A DNA stretch of 64,000 bases from Brachynemurus nebulosus (GCA_035578155.1 JAPWDM010000005.1:41678365-41742364); one strand, 5' to 3'; positions 13,251 to 25,390 are shown, counted from the first letter of the stretch. The notes: generated from the sequence alone by a model not told the origin. Program-made: numbers and translations.

Positions 13251-13450
13251 ATCCCTCTTGCAGCATCCTGCAAGACATGGCGAATTTCCAGTAATAAAAA
13301 TTGTTCCTTCTCGAAAAGCCGCATACCTAGGATAATGGTTCAAAACTTATTTTATGTGATTTTTCCCCCGTTTGTCGTGGTGTAAAAAAAAATTTGAAAA
13401 CCTTCCGAATTGGCTGTAATAGCTAAATTTTCCATTCGGAAATTTGCCAA
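13251..13450 (+). repeat. Family A copy, internally deleted
   Basis: Begins ATCCCTCTTGCAGCATCCTG and ends near CATTCGGAAATTTGCC. The segment with the (TA)n tract is missing and the two ends are almost joined. Confidence 0.55.
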
Positions 13451-13881
13451 ATCTTTAAAAGTATCTACGAATAAAATATTTAAAAAAATTAGAAAATAAA
13501 AAAAATATAGTCTAACTGACTGACTTTATTTTTTGTCCTTGACTGTCTTATTAATAACAAACTCATTTTAAAGCTCAATATTTCTAATTAAGGGCTAAAA
13601 GATGAAAAATCGTAAAAGGAATCTCAACTTCACTTTAACAGTCCTTTCAACATATCCAACAACACTTTATTTAAAGTTTTAACTATTTGCGACATGTTTC
13701 GGCCAATATGGCTATTAACGAACTGTTTGCAACCGCATAAAACTTCCCGTGTTTACATATGGTAAAAAATGTAATCGGGTACGTAGACGTACGATTCTTA
13801 TTTCCATACAAACAAGAAATTTTTTTTTACAGTCTACATAAGTCTTGGTTACGTCTTCGTCCATGTATTTAAACTGCCATA

Positions 13882-14720
13882 AGTAGGGGAGATACGCAAT
13901 GAAACGGACAGTATCTGTTTTAGCGAAAGTTATTGAACGAATAAATACAAACTTTTATGTTGGCAGCACTGACTTCCGTAGACTATGCTACAAAGATGAC
14001 AGTTACCGGAAACTACTTGTTTTAGTTGTATGCATCATAAAAGTTTTTGTTGTAAAAAAAGTAAAAAAAAGAGAACTTTTGAATAAATTTCCACAGGTAA
14101 GGTATTTGACTAATTGTATTTTGGGTAATTTATATGATATTGTATATATTTTAGTCAAACATTAACATTAATGTACTTTTCAAAATGTTATTTTATACTA
14201 GCTCATTTTGTCAAATTAATTTTAAGGTTAGTTACGCATTGAATCGGCCAGGTGTCGGAACACTGAAACGAACGTCCGTTTCAGTGATATAAATATAGAA
14301 CATGATGCAAAAAAAAATTTTCACCCTTATGACTTCTACAGGAGCACACAGCCATGTACGGTGGGCGGAATTGTCCTCAACAGAGTCTTTTCACGCAGAA
14401 TGTTAATTTGATAAGACTTTGAAGTTACATTTTTAAGTAGAATATGTTTTAAATAAAAAAAAAAAGTGTACACGAGTGTGTACGACGGGCGCTAGTGTGT
14501 TAAAAATACTTAAATCTAATTGTATGTTGATCTTAGAATATATTTAATTAAGATTTTATTTTCATTTAAGTACATTATGTTCGTTAATTAACTGTTGTCC
14601 GTTTCATCACACCCAGTGTCCTTTTCAATGCGTAAGGTGTCATGAAACGGACAGAAATAATTTTTTTTTTTAAATGATTTCTGTCTGAAAAAAGTTTTAG
14701 TTTATGTTATTTCCCCTACT
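13882..14720. mobile_element. Putative MITE or degraded element with AGTAGGGGA ends
   Basis: AGTAGGGGAGATA at 13882 is matched by the inverse TATTTCCCCTACT ending at 14720. Near the ends the direct motif TGAAACGGACAG recurs (13899 and 14643), and inverted forms lie at 14276 and 14600, as in transposase-binding subterminal repeats. An 88-codon frame starts at 13899 and contains CAG|GTAAGG (splice-donor-like) at 14093. I recognise no domain in it. No target duplication is clear. Confidence 0.35.
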
Positions 14721-18837
<4,117 letters not shown>

Positions 18838-19380
18838 TAGGGTAAGTACGGGAGAGATGTCGCGTTGGGAGAGACGCGGTAGTAGCCATAGTTCCTCCGT
18901 TGATTGATAGATAGCGCTATTAATGGATTATATATTTAAAATAAGTTCTTTATTTAAGCTGTATATGGTTACATTTATGATCAGTGCATTAGTTTAGTGA
19001 TTATCCAACTTTTTATTATTGAAAAGTAAGTTTTTTAACATAATATTTTATCAAGCATTTAATTCATTAGAATTTCAGAATGTATATTTCATTGTTTTAA
19101 TGAAAATGAGTTTTTTCATTAATTTAGGTAGGTATATTTTAAACGTACTGTATTAAATTTTAGGTTAGAATTCCGCACTATGCTTGCTATAGCAACATGC
19201 GGCATCTATCCCAACAAAAAGGAGAGATGCCGCATTTAAAGTTGGTATAGATGCCGCATCATATTACATATTAAAAACATAGACTTATACCTTAATTATG
19301 CAATTTTGTTTTGGACTGTAAATTATGCCACGTAAATATAAAAGATCCATTAATAGATCAGGAAGAGCTCTCATATTAGT

Positions 19381-19557
19381 GAAGATAACGAAAATAATGA
19401 TGGTTGTCTGTGTATTGAATGTTTTGAAAAGTACTCAGAAAAAAAAAGTTTACTGGTTAAGCTGTATAAAGTGCCAAAAATGGTTACATATGGCATGCAT
19501 TATGTATGGAGATGTGCGTAAAATACAAAATTTTTAATATGAACTATGCGGCGTCTC
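19381..19557 (+). pseudogene. Broken zinc-finger tail of a pogo/Tigger-type transposase
   Basis: Two adjacent frames read as one family-like tail. The first gives an acidic run then CLCIECFEKYSE (from 19381); the second, one frameshift later in the A-rich run at 19440, gives WLSCIKCQKWLHMACI; a further ELCG follows after an in-frame stop near 19537. CX2C...WX2CX2CX2WXHX2C is the C-terminal zinc-binding pattern found downstream of the DDE domain in many insect pogo/Tigger-like transposases. The DDE domain itself is absent. The frameshift and stop make it non-functional. Confidence 0.6.
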
Positions 19558-19577
19558 ACTGTTTTTTTGGCACACAA

Positions 19578-19583
19578 AGCGGC
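19578..19583 (+). repeat. Target site duplication AGCGGC, left
   Basis: Exact 6-bp match to 29230-29235, flanking the tips of the inverted arms. In the uninterrupted target it occurs once, within the degraded pogo-like element. Confidence 0.8.
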
Positions 19584-20040
19584 AGTAGATAAGCTATGAC
19601 AGAGCGAGCACACCGGTTGTCTCAACAGTTTGGGTACATACTGATGCAAGATGTATCCAGTACATCCTGACGCAAGATGTACCCAAATTTTTGAGACACA
19701 ATGTACCTCATGTATGGATTGATTTTTGACCCGGCACGTAGCGAGTACATGTATTTAAAATTTGTTGTTGACATTTGACCCCACACGCGCTCATACTGTT
19801 GGCCTTGAAATTCGTAAGAGATGAGTCATTACCAGCAACCAAATTAATTTATGTTAACTCATTATGCGTCATCACAATTTACTTATGACAATTTGATTTT
19901 GTGTTAACCCATTATGCGCCGGCACTAATGTAATTTTTGAATGCAAACCTAACGCATGCGCAGACTGAATTTAAGTACACGACGCATGCGCAGACTGAAT
20001 TTTAGGCCACAATTTGATAGATGGGGTACACTACCACGTC

Positions 20041-20560
20041 AAAAATGTGGGGTTACCCTAATTCGGGGGTGGCCCCAAACTTTTGACACCGTACTGTACT
20101 TAAATTTTTGGTACACTACCGTGTCAAAAGTGTGGACCCCCCCTGGACAAAAAGGTATCCGATCACTTTTTGAAGCGCACTGTACGTGCAAACCTTGACC
20201 CCAACACGCGCTTGCCTTAATTACGTCATCTTAAACGAACTATTACGTTAAAAAATGTGGGGAATACCCTAACATAAAGGGGTGACCCCAAACTTTTGAC
20301 GCCGTACTGTACTTAATTTTTTGGTACACTGCCGTGTCAAAAGTGCGGGCCCCCCTGGCCAAAAAAAGGTGTCCGATCACTTTTTGAAGCGCACTGTACG
20401 TGCAAACCTTGACCCCAACACGCGCTTGCCTTAATTGCGTCATTTTAAACGAACTACCAAGTCAAAAATGTGGGAAATGTCCTAACCCAAGGGGTGGCCG
20501 CTAAATTTTGCGGGGCACTGTACCAAGCGCTAGATTTTAAAACCAGACTCCGGGGTCCAG
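20041..20560 (+). repeat. ~210-bp tandem repeats in the left arm (2.5 copies)
   Basis: Units start at 20041, 20251 and 20464 (periods 210 and 213 bp). Each begins AAAAATGTGG and contains AACTTTTGAC, GTACTGTACTTAA, GCGCACTGTACGTGCAAACC and AACACGCGCTTGCC. The third is cut after about 100 bp. The segment is notably GC-richer than its surroundings. Just outside, CGCATGCGCAGACTGAAT is repeated at about 19953 and 19984. Subterminal repeats of this kind could bind an element-encoded protein. Confidence 0.75.
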
Positions 20561-21748
20561 ATTTCTGACCGCTACTGTACTGCCGGAAATCGAGTGTTAA
20601 CTGTACCTTATGGGGATTTTTGGTATATTTAACCTTGGAAAATTCCAGGAATTTTTATCAGTTTTAAAATAAACAAACAACTAATAATTAAATGTTTATT
20701 TTAGCTGAATTATGATCATATGACTCATATATGGAGTTTTTTTGGTATAAGAAAGATGACGTCATGGAATATTAATGAGTTAAAAAATTGTTTAGTAAAA
20801 AATATCACCCATTGTAGGCCTCAAACAAGAAATTATTTTTATCAGTTTTAATACTTTAACATTTAACCTACAGTGACCAATTTTTTAGTTAACTAACAAA
20901 AGTTCTTGAAATTTTAACAAGTTACAAAAAATATTACTTCTTATGGTGCACAACACTTTTGAATTTGACTGTAGCACAAAACTGTTTCTATATCAAACGA
21001 AAATTATCTGAAATAATTCAGTATGTACATATGTATAGACTCTATATATTAAAAATATTTTATGTATACACTCTGTATATTGAGAATAAGAAAGAAAATT
21101 TGTATATAATTTTAATTTTTATGAATACTAGTAAACGAATTGTATAGCCATTTATGAATAAGTATTAAATCTAATTATAAAATAATTTATAAATATTGCA
21201 AAAAATTTGTTTAATCAGCAAAATCAATGTATATCATTTTAATACTGATACATATTTATATTAGGGTATAATAGTATTGTATTTAACATTTTTAAACAGA
21301 ATAAAAGTTCAATTTTTGGTTTTAAATTACTATAAACACGTCGCTTAATATAAAAATGATAACAGCATTGAGTTTTACTAAATTTTTAAGTCTGTAAAAT
21401 CAAAATTTTTATAGACTAGAACATTTTGAATTTGATACTTTATCAATCATTAACATATATATAATATCATGTATATATAACTGGTGTATATTTAGTATTT
21501 TTAATAAATATTTTAGTATACAGGGTGTATCATGAAATATGCTTTTCAATTAGAATAATAAATTTCATAAGATTTTTGTTAATACTCTTATTGGTTAACG
21601 AAAGAAACTTTTTGCTGTAAAAAAAATAGGGGAATTCAGGGTAATAATTAAATAAAACGCACATATTTTTCTTTTTTTTTTAAAATTTTATTTATAGAAT
21701 ATGTATACAAAAAAATTAAATCGCTTAAATCTATATATTACTAAAAAT
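20561..21748. other. Non-coding AT-rich segment of the left arm
   Basis: No gene is supported. At 21528-21545 TATACAGGGTGTATCATGA resembles the end of a mariner-type MITE (compare 58836-59324), but no partner end was found in the arm. The mirror segment is 27064-28252. Confidence 0.5.
21687..21692 (-). terminator. Polyadenylation signal AATAAA, left FLDIQG gene
   Basis: AATAAA on the minus strand about 57 bases beyond the distal stop of the gene. Confidence 0.45.
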
Positions 21749-22223
21749 CTATTTATTTTCCATATAAAATTTTTTTAAAAGAATACAGTTTTCTAATGAG
21801 CAAATTTTATCTGAATGGATCATACAGCGTCTTGAATAATATTCATCTCGCAGATTGGAAATCTTCGGTACATCAAATATTTCTTCCAAATTCAAAATCC
21901 ACGGCTGGTTTTCGGTACCATCAAACAAATTTGAAATCCATTTCTTCTTTTCACAGCCCTTGAAACTTCTTTAATATAGGTTTCAATATGGAATGAAGTT
22001 TTTTGTACGGAATAAATCCATATGACCAAGGTATCCCATGCCAATTTCGGCAAAGCCAACGTGCAGCAACCCGTTCATATTTCTTCGGCAACTCGTTGAA
22101 ATCAAACGGTGCGTCGAATATAAGATGTAATATTTCATCCGAATTTTCCGCAACGATACCAACTTCTTTAAAATAAAATTGGTTGTTAGCTCCTTGATAG
22201 CCTTGTATGTCAAGAAACGCCAT
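21749..22223 (-). CDS. FLDIQG-motif protein with a +1 frameshift, left arm
   Basis: The frame opens at 22223 with an ATG and reads 90 residues beginning MAFLDIQG, with WLCRNWHGIPWSYG around residues 56-69, and stops at UGA (21951). A shift by +1 at this stop leads at once into about 67 codons of coherent sequence ending at 21749, with WILNLEEIF and CX2HX4CX5C (CMIHSDKICSLENC). The pattern (N-terminal D-I-Q-G, central GIPW, Leu-Glu-rich stretch, C-terminal Cys/His) resembles small proteins that I recall beside insect mobile elements; their function is unknown to me, so I name none. The shift could be a damaging mutation or a programmed +1 slip at UGA. A TATA/TCAGT promoter lies upstream and AATAAA is at 21687-21692. 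Identical gene at 26589-27063. Confidence 0.6.
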
Positions 22224-22242
22224 TTTTTATCGCCGCTGTAGA

Positions 22243-22277
22243 ACTGAATTTACTCACACAATCCACAACTTTATATA
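22243..22277 (-). promoter_or_regulatory. TATA plus initiator for the FLDIQG gene, left arm
   Basis: On the minus strand TATATAAAG (22277-22269) is followed, with the A of TCAGT (22247-22243) 32 bases downstream of the first T. This is the canonical spacing of a TATA box and an arthropod TCAGT initiator. The predicted 5' leader is about 22 bases. Confidence 0.65.
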
Positions 22278-22382
22278 AAATAATTAAAATTGGTGAGGAT
22301 AGTTAATTTGTGGGATGTATCCGAAAAAGGATACTAATAGCTATTGCTAGTTGACCATCAAATTACAAACTGTTAATAATAT

Positions 22383-22739
22383 TTAGCACATTGGTGCATA
22401 CCATGTTCTTTTCACTTTAAGACCTAGTGATTTAAGGAATGCTAAATTTTCGGGTGAAATGTGTTGTCGCTTAAAAGTTTTACGTTTAATGATCTTAGGT
22501 TTCGAAAGTCCTTTGCTAGGTTGTTTAGCGTTGGACTGCTCTGAATTGTAAATTATCATGGTTCGAAATGCAATTGTTTTACCACGAAATTGTTTTTTCA
22601 GCGAAAGTGATGTTAACTCTTTGACAACCACCGGTAAATTGACAATATTTTGTGTAAGTTTAACTAATTTATACCCTTTAACCATGATAATGTGTGTGAG
22701 CCCTTTAACCATGATAAGGTGTATGAGCTCTTTAACCAT
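22383..22739 (-). CDS. Small basic protein with N-terminal 9-residue repeats, left arm
   Basis: 118 codons. The first 27 residues are three 9-residue repeats of the type MVKELIHLI encoded by a 27-bp tandem repeat, each starting with ATG, so initiation at residue 1, 10 or 19 is possible. Residues 76-92 are very basic (KGLSKPKIIKRKTFKR) and the C-terminus contains ISPENLAFLKSLGLKVK. The basic tract suggests nucleic-acid binding; the NLAFLKSLG phrase recalls C-termini of small proteins near insect mobile elements, a weak memory. No signal peptide or membrane span. It is transcribed outward, away from the AP-1-type array that starts at its 5' end; no TATA is visible. Identical gene at 26073-26429. 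Confidence 0.5.
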   Translation of the reverse strand: MVKELIHLIMVKGLTHIIMVKGYKLVKLTQNIVNLPVVVKELTSLSLKKQFRGKTIAFRTMIIYNSEQSNAKQPSKGLSKPKIIKRKTFKRQHISPENLAFLKSLGLKVKRTWYAPMC

Positions 22740-22755
22740 GATAAGGTGTATGAGT
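22679..22755 (+). repeat. 27-bp tandem repeat (3 copies)
   Basis: TTAACCATGATAAGGTGTAT variants recur with a 27-bp period (at 22679, 22706 and 22733). On the minus strand each unit supplies an ATG and nine codons to the basic protein gene. Confidence 0.8.
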
Positions 22756-23400
22756 CACTCCGGGGCAAAATAAGTCACTCCGGGGGCAAACTGAGTCACT
22801 CCGGGAGCAAAATGAGTCACTCCGGGAGTAAAATGAGTCATTCCGGGAGCAAAATGAGTCACTCCGGGAGCAAAATGAGTCACTCCGGGAACAAAATTAG
22901 TCACTCCGGGAGCAAGATGAGTAACTCCGGGAGCCAAATGAGTCACTCCGGGGGCAAAATGAGTCACTCCGGGAGCAAAATGAGTCACTCCGGGAGCAAA
23001 ATGAGTCACTCCGGGAGCGAAATGAGTCACTCCGGGAGCATGTGAGTTACTCGTTGGAGTCAAATGAGTCGCTCCGGGAGAAAAATGAGTCACTCCGGGA
23101 GCAAAATGAGTCACTCCGGTAGCAAAATGAGTCACTCCGGGAGCAAAATGAGTCACTCCGGGAGCAATATGAGTCACTCCGGGAGCAATATGAGTCACTC
23201 CGGGAGCAAAATGAGTCACTCCGGGAGCGAAATGAGTCACTCCGGGAGCAAAATGAGTCACTCCGGGAGCAAAATGAGTCACTCCGGGAGCAAAATGAGT
23301 CACTCCGGGATCAAAATGAGTCACTACGGGAGCAAAATGAGTCACTCCGGGAGCATGTGAGTCACTCGTTGGAGTCAAATGAGTAGCCCGGTGAAGCAAA
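22756..23400 (+). promoter_or_regulatory. Array of ~28 x 21-bp units with AP-1/bZIP site TGAGTCA, left arm
   Basis: The unit is TGAGTCACTCCGGGAGC plus four A-rich bases. I count about 25 exact TGAGTCA sites; the others carry one change (TAAGTCA, TTAGTCA, TGAGTAA, TGAGTTA, TGAGTCG). TGAGTCA is the AP-1 (Jun/Fos) and related bZIP consensus. A 21-bp spacing is two helical turns, so all sites face the same side of the DNA. Diverged spacer units (CGTTGGAGTCAAA) lie at about 23050 and 23370. The array separates two divergent genes and ends about 50 bp upstream of the TATA box of the zinc-finger gene. Because the unit is a multiple of three, both strands are open (heptads MSHSGSK and THFAPGV); I take these as by-products. 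Confidence 0.75.
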
Positions 23401-23411
23401 TGAGCTAAGTA

Positions 23412-23475
23412 TATATAAGTAGAGAAGCAATAAATCTTTGAACAGTTATTCATTTACTAGCGAACGCTTCAGACC
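23412..23475 (+). promoter_or_regulatory. TATA-Inr-DPE core promoter of the zinc-finger gene
   Basis: TATATAAG starts at 23412. CAGTT at 23443 places a likely +1 A at 23444, 32 bases downstream. AGACC at 23471-23475 is exactly +28 to +32 and matches the DPE consensus RGWYV. The arm/core boundary falls inside the TATA motif (after 23416), so the TATA and upstream array come from the arm while the initiator and DPE are core sequence. The predicted leader is about 44 bases. Confidence 0.7.
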
Positions 23476-23487
23476 TCCCGCTGAACG

Positions 23488-24465
23488 ATGTATAATTGTG
23501 ATTTTTGTGGTAAAGCATTTACGCGAAAGTCTAATCTTTCTAGACACTTAAATGCTCAACATAATTCGTTAAGCAATATTAATGATGGTACGATTGGAAA
23601 GAATGATAACTCATCAAGCAAATTCATACCATATGATGCTAATAATAAAACACCTGATGATATCCCTATATCTAGATTTGATGATAATGATGATGAAAAT
23701 ACATCTCAACTACAGCATGATATTGATTACTCTGAAGCAATCTTGAATCCGTTTGACCAAAAAAGGATAGATGCTGCAACTGAAGCCATTCAAACCAAAT
23801 TTAACTCTTTGAAAAGAGGAGAAAACCGTCGTCAATCTGAAAACGAGAAAGATAGTTGGTCTAATGAATGTAAGCAAGTAAATCGCTTAACAGCAATTAA
23901 TAACAATTGCAATGAAACAACCTCCTCTTCACAACTAACTAAACTTCTAGGAACTGCTTTAGATATTATAATGTTAAAAGAGGTTCGAAACGCTGACTCG
24001 GAAAATGAAGCGAAAATTGTCAATCAGGTTAAACCAATAAGCTTAAAACGTCATATAGCTTCAAATGAAAATGTCGAAAACGGGGTCTTAGCTAAGCATT
24101 TTAAGCAAGACAACTTGAGAGAGTCTAGAAATGTTAACATACAATCGAACAAAATAAAATACTGGCATAATCTTAATACTTTAATAGATGAATTACAACG
24201 TTTATACGAGACTTCAGAGACTGGTGAAAAAATACTCAGTATTATTCGAAGTTTAGAGGAAAATAAAAATATGTTGTTGTTTAACGTATACGATCGAGAA
24301 GATTTAATCAAAGAGTTAAATGCTTTAAAAGAAACTACTGTTGGTCGAGAAATATTCTCTATACTTCGCGAACTTCAAAAGGCTGATGTTATTGAACCAC
24401 TAGGTGATTATCTGGATGAAACTGATAAAGAAGATGCTAGCGATTATGATGATGATGATGATTAA
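23488..24465 (+). CDS. C2H2 zinc-finger protein with acidic tail (325 aa)
   Basis: The start ATG at 23488 is the first after the predicted initiator. A single C2H2 finger occupies residues 4-25 (C4, C7, H20, H25; core GKAFTRKSNLSRHL). A long polar, Asn/Asp/Ser-rich linker follows. Residues about 232-258 and 273-299 are a degenerate duplication (LIDELQRLYETSETGEKIL against LIKELNALKETTVGREIF), predicted helical. The last 15 residues are Asp/Glu-rich (ends DYDDDDD). I infer a DNA-binding regulator or accessory protein of the element; one finger alone gives limited specificity. No DDE, polymerase or ATPase motif. It converges with the gene at 24787-25350; AATAAA at 24606. Confidence 0.8.
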   Translation: MYNCDFCGKAFTRKSNLSRHLNAQHNSLSNINDGTIGKNDNSSSKFIPYDANNKTPDDIPISRFDDNDDENTSQLQHDIDYSEAILNPFDQKRIDAATEAIQTKFNSLKRGENRRQSENEKDSWSNECKQVNRLTAINNNCNETTSSSQLTKLLGTALDIIMLKEVRNADSENEAKIVNQVKPISLKRHIASNENVENGVLAKHFKQDNLRESRNVNIQSNKIKYWHNLNTLIDELQRLYETSETGEKILSIIRSLEENKNMLLFNVYDREDLIKELNALKETTVGREIFSILRELQKADVIEPLGDYLDETDKEDASDYDDDDD

Positions 24466-24605
24466 TTGATTATCCACACTAAGAATTTACTGAATTTTGA
24501 AGAACACCACCGTATAAGAAGCAGCAGTAGTTATCCCTCATTGAAGTGTATATTTTATTTTTATATTTTTTAACCCTGTAAGATAAAAAGGTTTTTTTTT
24601 TTTCA

Positions 24606-24611
24606 AATAAA
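24606..24611 (+). terminator. Polyadenylation signal AATAAA for the zinc-finger gene
   Basis: First AATAAA downstream of the stop at 24465. Confidence 0.5.
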
Positions 24612-24640
24612 TAACACATATATGTAAATAATTATTGTTC

Positions 24641-24646
24641 TTTATT
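24641..24646 (-). terminator. Polyadenylation signal AATAAA for the CX2C gene
   Basis: Minus-strand AATAAA about 140 bases beyond the stop codon at 24787-24789. Confidence 0.45.
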
Positions 24647-24786
24647 TTTAAAATATAAGTATGAATATAAAATATTTTCACAGTAAATGTATATGTAATA
24701 TTTTTTACAATAAATGTATATGAAATATTTTTTACAATAAATAAATATTAAAAATTGTATGATTTGTTTATATATTCAATAACACC

Positions 24787-25350
24787 CTAACGTAATTGTT
24801 TCATGTTTTCAGGTAACTGATCCCATACTTGACAAATTCGTTGTGCATATTCGGGTATCATATATGCATACAGATGTTGCACCCAAGTATCATATTTCAA
24901 TAGTTGTTTTGTTAAGTATAATAACATATCGAAATTTCTGACTTTTTTATACAAATAAGGATGAGTCAGAAATATGTCTTCAACGTGTGAAATCCGTGTT
25001 GCAAATGTCAATGGTTCACCAACGGGCGGTTGAAAGTTTTCCTCCATTTTCACGCCATTCTTGCACATATCACAGCGAATTTTCAAACCAGGTGGTCCAT
25101 CAATATGATCTTGTGGCCATGGTCGATTATAATGTTTAAAACATGGTTCACATTCTTGAAACATGGCTCGATAATAGGATGGTAACCAAATCCAGGCGCG
25201 TTGTATGATTTTCGCACCATAACTTTTCAGCACATTCAAACTGATCCACTTGTAGATTTGAAGAAATGTTTCCAAAGTCAGTTCGTTCAGTAGCATTGGT
25301 TCACGTTCGAAAAATTCACCAATTGAAACATCCATTTTATCCCACTCCAT
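24787..25350 (-). CDS. CX2C...CX2C protein of unknown function (187 aa)
   Basis: The open frame extends upstream to a stop near 25407, but no ATG exists above 25350. The ATG at 25350 gives 187 residues; another at 25335 gives 182. The shared TATA element at 25379 favours a start site near 25347-25351, which would make the second ATG the real start. From the first ATG, CEPC at 67-70 and CDMC at 93-96 form a likely zinc-binding pair (CX2C-X22-CX2C). The chain is rich in Trp, Tyr and Leu (WIWLPSYYRAMF near 53-64; LLYLTKQLLKYDTWVQHLYAYM near 143-164) and looks globular. I do not recognise the family. It converges with the zinc-finger gene and is unique to the core. Confidence 0.7.
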   Translation of the reverse strand: MEWDKMDVSIGEFFEREPMLLNELTLETFLQIYKWISLNVLKSYGAKIIQRAWIWLPSYYRAMFQECEPCFKHYNRPWPQDHIDGPPGLKIRCDMCKNGVKMEENFQPPVGEPLTFATRISHVEDIFLTHPYLYKKVRNFDMLLYLTKQLLKYDTWVQHLYAYMIPEYAQRICQVWDQLPENMKQLR

Positions 25351-25380
25351 TGATTCCGGTTCAGACAATTTCACATATAT
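25347..25380 (-). promoter_or_regulatory. TATA element at the inner tip of the right arm, driving the CX2C gene
   Basis: On the minus strand AGTATATATGTG (about 25383-25372) mirrors the TATA of the zinc-finger gene, with the same 21-bp array upstream. TCAATG, an imperfect initiator, lies 28 bases downstream (A at 25351). No DPE was sought with confidence here. Confidence 0.5.
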
Positions 25381-25390
25381 ACTTAGCTCA

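Larger units (their letters stand above)
19584..23416 (+). repeat. Left inverted arm (3,833 bp)
   Basis: It matches the reverse complement of 25375-29229 with only scattered substitutions. The 22-bp length difference is one 21-bp array unit plus a single base. Substitutions appear concentrated in the 21-bp array (for example near 23310-23330 against 25465). The inner tip lies in a TATA element (AAGTATATAT). From outside inward it contains 210-bp tandem repeats, about 1.1 kb of AT-rich non-coding DNA, the FLDIQG gene, the basic gene and the AP-1-type array. Confidence 0.9.
24466..24786. other. Convergent 3' region between the two core genes
   Basis: AT-rich. It holds AATAAA on the plus strand at 24606-24611, after the zinc-finger stop, and AATAAA on the minus strand at 24646-24641, after the CX2C gene stop. 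Opposed signals in the right order support both core genes as real transcription units. Short direct repeats (ATGTATATGNAATATTTTTTACAATAAAT-like, about 24687-24740) are also present. Confidence 0.55.

Noticed and set aside
13899..14165. An 88-codon frame as a confirmed gene
   Set aside because: It starts inside a subterminal repeat of a putative element and matches no family I recognise; kept only as a low-interest observation.
21528..21545. A complete mariner-type MITE in the arms (TATACAGGGTGTA word)
   Set aside because: Only one end is present in each arm; no inverse partner with TA was found.
22756..23400. CRISPR-like array because of regular short repeats
   Set aside because: Units are contiguous 21-mers with no unique spacers, in a eukaryotic AT-rich setting with no cas genes.
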